From assembly GCA_009602725.1 (NCBI GenBank), contig WELB01000201.1:194923-206367 (forward strand): a stretch of 11,445 bases of DNA. Direction: 5' to 3'. Each line of letters begins with the position of its first letter. Within the stretch, counting starts at the first letter, position 1. Both the position numbers and the translations under genes were made by a program. This DNA is from Spirogloea muscicola. Taxonomy: Eukaryota; Streptophyta; Zygnematophyceae; Spirogloeales; Spirogloeaceae. Of this stretch, positions 9,307 to 11,445 are shown piece after piece. The notes under the pieces are model-generated. The model saw only the letters and a list, made by a program, of their open reading frames with translations, ran no database searches and was not told where the DNA came from.

Positions 9307-9411
9307 ATGGCTATGTCGGCTATCATAGTTGGCAACATGGTGGAGCAAGCCGCGCTGGACGAATCGAGGACGCCGAGGGCTTCTTGGAGGTCACATCCCA
9401 GTACTGAGTAG
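9307..9411 (+). other. Small unassigned ORF or gene remnant, 34 residues
   Basis: An ATG-initiated frame reads MAMSAIIVGNMVEQAALDES and ends at TAG 9409-9411. The neighbouring +1 frame also ends in plausible protein-like text (RIEDAEGFLEVTSQY, stop TGA 9405-9407). The surrounding bases are more GC-rich than the spacer. It could be a last exon or a decayed gene end, and the frame is ambiguous. I recognise no family. Confidence 0.15.
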
Positions 9412-9430
9412 CCTTTGGCTTCGAGATTCC

Positions 9431-9700
9431 AGAGGTGCCCAATTTACCTCGTCGTGTTTCCAGTTCTTTCTTTGTTCTTTTCGGTCGGGTGGCCCTTTGC
9501 AGCCCTGGATCCCTTTCGAGAGGCTGTCCCTTTTCCACTACAGCCCTCGCCCCAGTTGAAAGAGCTGCTTCCTCTCTCCGAGGCCGGCATAGCCGTGTGA
9601 GTGCAGCATTCCGGTCCCTCTGGACCTTGACCACTCGTTTTGGGCTCGCGTTTACAGCCCACAGCCCCTTGTCAAGAGCTCACTTCTCTTTCGTTAGAGG
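9431..9700 (+). repeat. Two or three more copies of the GGGCTGG...CAGCC interspersed repeat
   Basis: Copies at about 9490-9510 and 9530-9580 (ACAGCCCTCGCCCCAGTTGA, then AAGAGCTGCTTCCTCTC) and at 9608-9700 (GGTCCCTCTGGACCTTGACC, then TTTTGGGCTCGCGTTTACAG, then CCCCTTGTCAAGAGCTCAC). The order of blocks is the same as in the 1660-2485 cluster. Confidence 0.6.
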
Positions 9701-10250
9701 CTGGTATGATTTCATCACGAGTAGGGCCAGCTCTGACAACACACCGAGCTGTTAGGAAGATCAGCCGGGGCGCTTGGATTGGTATCAGAAGAGACAGCGA
9801 CATACTGGATGGCCTATGTGTGAGAAATGGAGGTGCTGGCCCCTCTTTTCCCAACTGGGAGATGATAATCTAAGCGGCCGCCGTAGCAGCACTCATCTAT
9901 AATTCGTCAATCGAACTCATGCACAACGCATACAGGTTAAATGGACAACAGCGCCGCCATAGCTGCCCTTCTGACGCTGCACTTGCTGGACTTGTCCCCG
10001 TATATCTGCAAAATTGAATGCAGCGACGGCAATGACGATGGCCTGCAGCAAAGAGAGCAAGATCGAGCATGAGGACGAGCTGCGTCACCGCAAACCTCAA
10101 ACATCTGTACCAAGAGAGCCGAAGCACGCAGGACTGTCTTCTCTCCGGCATGCCCACTTCTGGTAAAGAGACAGAGGAGCGAGCAGATGGCCACCACTAA
10201 CCTTAAATGACGAACAGGCGGCCGATTCATAGAAACTAGCGGCGCATGGG
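9701..10250. other. Spacer with short open frames, no gene recognised
   Basis: A + frame stays open from 9640 to TAA 9871-9873 and includes VRKISRGAWIGIRRDSDILD. A second small + ORF at 9941-10072 encodes 43 residues beginning MDNSAAIAALLTLHLLDLSP, just downstream of a CAG. Neither matches a family I know. The first overlaps a repeat copy at its 5' end. They may be mobile-element debris or exons of an unrecognised gene. Confidence 0.25.
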
Positions 10251-10280
10251 GGATCAGTTGAGTCGATAGAAGAAAACCAA

Positions 10281-10372
10281 CAGCTCTTTCAAAGTCAAGC
10301 GATGGCTGTGAGAGGCCAGTCCAAAAGACAAAGCAGGCGGTGGCTGCAGCTCGACCAGCCCACAACCGCAAA
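10281..10372 (-). repeat. Two inverted copies of the interspersed repeat core
   Basis: Read on the minus strand, this contains TTTTGGACTGGCCTCTCACA followed by GCCATCGC and GAAAGAGCTG, preceded by a second core TGTGGGCTGGTCGAGCTGCA with GCCACCGCC. The two cores are about 50 bases apart and in the same (minus) orientation, opposite to the neighbouring copies at 10425 and 10530. Confidence 0.6.
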
Positions 10373-10424
10373 TGAGACACCAAGAAGACTTGGGGGTTTG
10401 CAAAGGCTGGCAGGTGTGCTTACT

Positions 10425-10601
10425 TTGTTGCACTAACGTTGCCCCTTTGGAAGAGCTGCTTCGTTCCTTCTGTTGCAAGAACTCCATTGATGGTTGAGCG
10501 CTTCACTCGCAGACTTTACTGTGTGATTCTGCGCTTTCCGGCCGTTGCGGACCTTATTGGGCTGGCCGTTCACAACCATCGCCCCCTTTTGGAAAAGTTT
10601 C
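10425..10601 (+). repeat. Partial and near-full copy of the interspersed repeat
   Basis: Positions 10425-10472 hold only the 3' half (GTTGCCCCTTTGGAAGAGCT, then GCTTCGTTCC). Positions 10530-10601 hold a near-full unit: GCGCTTTCCGGCCGTTGCGG, ACCTTATTGGGCTGGCCG, TTCACAACCATCGCCCCC, TTTTGGAAAAG. Confidence 0.65.
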
Positions 10602-10744
10602 CATGAAGGAGCGGTGGCTAGAGCTGCCACCAAAGAACGTACCGATAGGGTTTAGATGGCGGCACAGAGCGAAGGGGGCCGGTACTGCAGAGCTGCCAAG
10701 TAGCGACAAGAGAGAAGTGCAAGGACGCATGAAACTGAAAGGGA

Positions 10745-10795
10745 AAAAGAAGAAGTGGCACTCCCAATGGGGGCAATGGAGGCCAAATCAGGCCA
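10745..10795 (-). repeat. Inverted copy of the interspersed repeat
   Basis: On the minus strand the sequence reads CATTGCCCCCATTGGGAGTG, then CCACTTCTTCTTTTTC. This closely matches the plus-strand copy at 2430-2468 (CCTTGCCCCCATTTGGAGTG, then CCAGTACTTCTTTTGG). It is the strongest pairwise match between the two intergenic regions. Confidence 0.65.
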
Positions 10796-10801
10796 CTACT
10801 G

Positions 10802-11108
10802 TTCTAGGAAATAGCTAGTGCAAAGAACAGGGCTGCGTAAAGCGAAGCCTTTGCTAAGGGGGTAAGGTAACATGGCAAGAGCCGGCTGAAGAGGAACTTC
10901 AGTGCCCACAATTGAGTGTCAATTTCGACAGGCTACCTTAGGAAGAGAGGGGTACAGAAGAACCGGAGCTTCACTGGCGTATTAGCTGTGAGTGGCATTG
11001 AAGGTGCCAGGAGGGGAGTGGGAGAAGGACCTGGAACATACTCCGACCTGCGGTTGCTTACTAGGGGTTACTGAATGTTTCATAGCTACTTGATTCCATG
11101 TGTGCTTT
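10802..11108. other. Spacer, nothing recognised
   Basis: About 300 bases between repeat copies. No frame of useful length, no RNA gene signature and no strong motif was seen. Confidence 0.4.
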
Positions 11109-11200
11109 AGCGCTTTCCCTGGCTTCTTTGGACTTGGTTTTATCTTATTTCTGGGCTGGCCTCTCCCAGCCACCGCCCCCTCCTGGAAGCGTCTTTCCTC
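11109..11200 (+). repeat. Full copy of the interspersed repeat with the best hairpin
   Basis: Contains GCGCTTTCCCTGGCTTCTTT, then GGACTTGG, TTTCTGGGCTGGCCTCTCCC, AGCCACCGCCCCCTCCTGGA and AGC. In this copy GGCTGG and CCAGCC form a perfect 6-base stem around CCTCTC. Confidence 0.7.
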
Positions 11201-11222
11201 GAGCAGGAGGCAATGGCCGTTT

Positions 11223-11268
11223 GTGACCAATCCTACCTCAGTCCGTGAGTGACCAATCCGACCTCAGT
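11223..11268 (+). promoter_or_regulatory. Tandem 26-base duplication carrying two CCAAT boxes
   Basis: GTGACCAATCCTACCTCAGT at 11223-11242 recurs at 11249-11268 with a single change (T to G). Each copy contains CCAAT. The pair lies just before a purine-rich stretch like the one in front of RPC5, so it may belong to the promoter of a gene beyond the right edge. That role is inference. Confidence 0.5.
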
Positions 11269-11331
11269 GGATGCCCACTTGCGGTCGGATGCGCACGAGG
11301 CGAGGCAGGCGAACGGGTGAACGAGCGAGGA

Positions 11332-11362
11332 GGGGGGGGGGGGGAGCGAGGGAGAGCGAGCG

Positions 11363-11442
<80 letters not shown>
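11332..11442. repeat. G13 run and (GA)n microsatellite at the window end
   Basis: Thirteen consecutive G at 11332-11344 are followed by GAGCGA-type units and then an uninterrupted GA run from 11366 to 11442 (77 bases), ending in TTT at the edge. The tract is on the same strand as the GA run at 2551. Confidence 0.97.

Positions 11443-11445
<3 letters not shown>

Larger units (their letters stand above)
8700..9429. other. 3' flank of RPC5 and spacer, no gene recognised
   Basis: The first 100 bases are probably 3' UTR. From about 9060 to 9240 the + strand becomes purine-rich (GAGGAGGAAG, GAGAGGAGGAG) but without a pure microsatellite. Open frames on both strands are short and show no recognisable domain. 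Confidence 0.5.

Noticed and set aside
10603-10818. Plus-strand ORF of 71 residues
   Set aside because: It runs through an inverted copy of the interspersed repeat and is Lys/Arg-rich by composition; no homology is recognised.
1-11445. CRISPR array, prokaryotic operon, insertion sequence or viral genes
   Set aside because: Both genes are intron-bearing nuclear eukaryotic genes; no spaced identical repeats, transposase, integrase or capsid motifs were seen.

Overview
The window is nuclear DNA from a photosynthetic eukaryote, most likely a green alga. It encodes a photosystem II assembly protein (Psb28) in a gene broken by spliceosomal introns. It carries plant-type CCCTAAA/CCCCTAAA telomere-like runs and has GC-rich coding exons separated by less GC-rich introns and spacers. 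A TGTAA motif 77 bases after the second gene is weakly in favour of a chlorophyte. Species cannot be fixed from the sequence.

Layout. Positions 1-1112 (+) hold Psb28, cut at its 5' end by the window edge; the first visible exon fits a chloroplast transit peptide. Positions 1113-2500 are intergenic and, from about 1660, filled with diverged copies of an apparently undescribed short repeat whose core is GGGCTGG...CAGCC followed by GCCCC..TTTGGAAGAGCTGCTTC. Positions 2508-3060 are almost purely purine on the + strand, with a 116-base GA microsatellite containing the one N. Positions 3100-8699 (+) hold a complete 14-exon gene for RPC5, a subunit of RNA polymerase III (POLR3E in animals, Rpc37-related in yeast). 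Every splice junction was placed by homology and keeps frame, giving 789 residues. Positions 8700-9430 are the 3' flank with no recognised gene. From 9430 to 11200 the same repeat family reappears in both orientations, followed by a duplicated CCAAT-containing sequence, a G run and a second GA microsatellite at the right edge.

The two genes have unrelated jobs: chloroplast photosystem II assembly, and nuclear tRNA/5S rRNA transcription. They lie head to tail about 2 kb apart, so no operon-like cooperation is implied. What they share is gene style: every intron ends in CAG, donors are poor on the intron side, and telomere-like C-rich runs sit near the 5' ends of several introns. I do not see a new multi-gene system here. 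The observations most worth checking are the interspersed repeat family with its recurring link to GA tracts, the telomere-like sequence inside introns, the unusual splice sites, and the animal-length RPC5 with its C-terminal extension in an alga.
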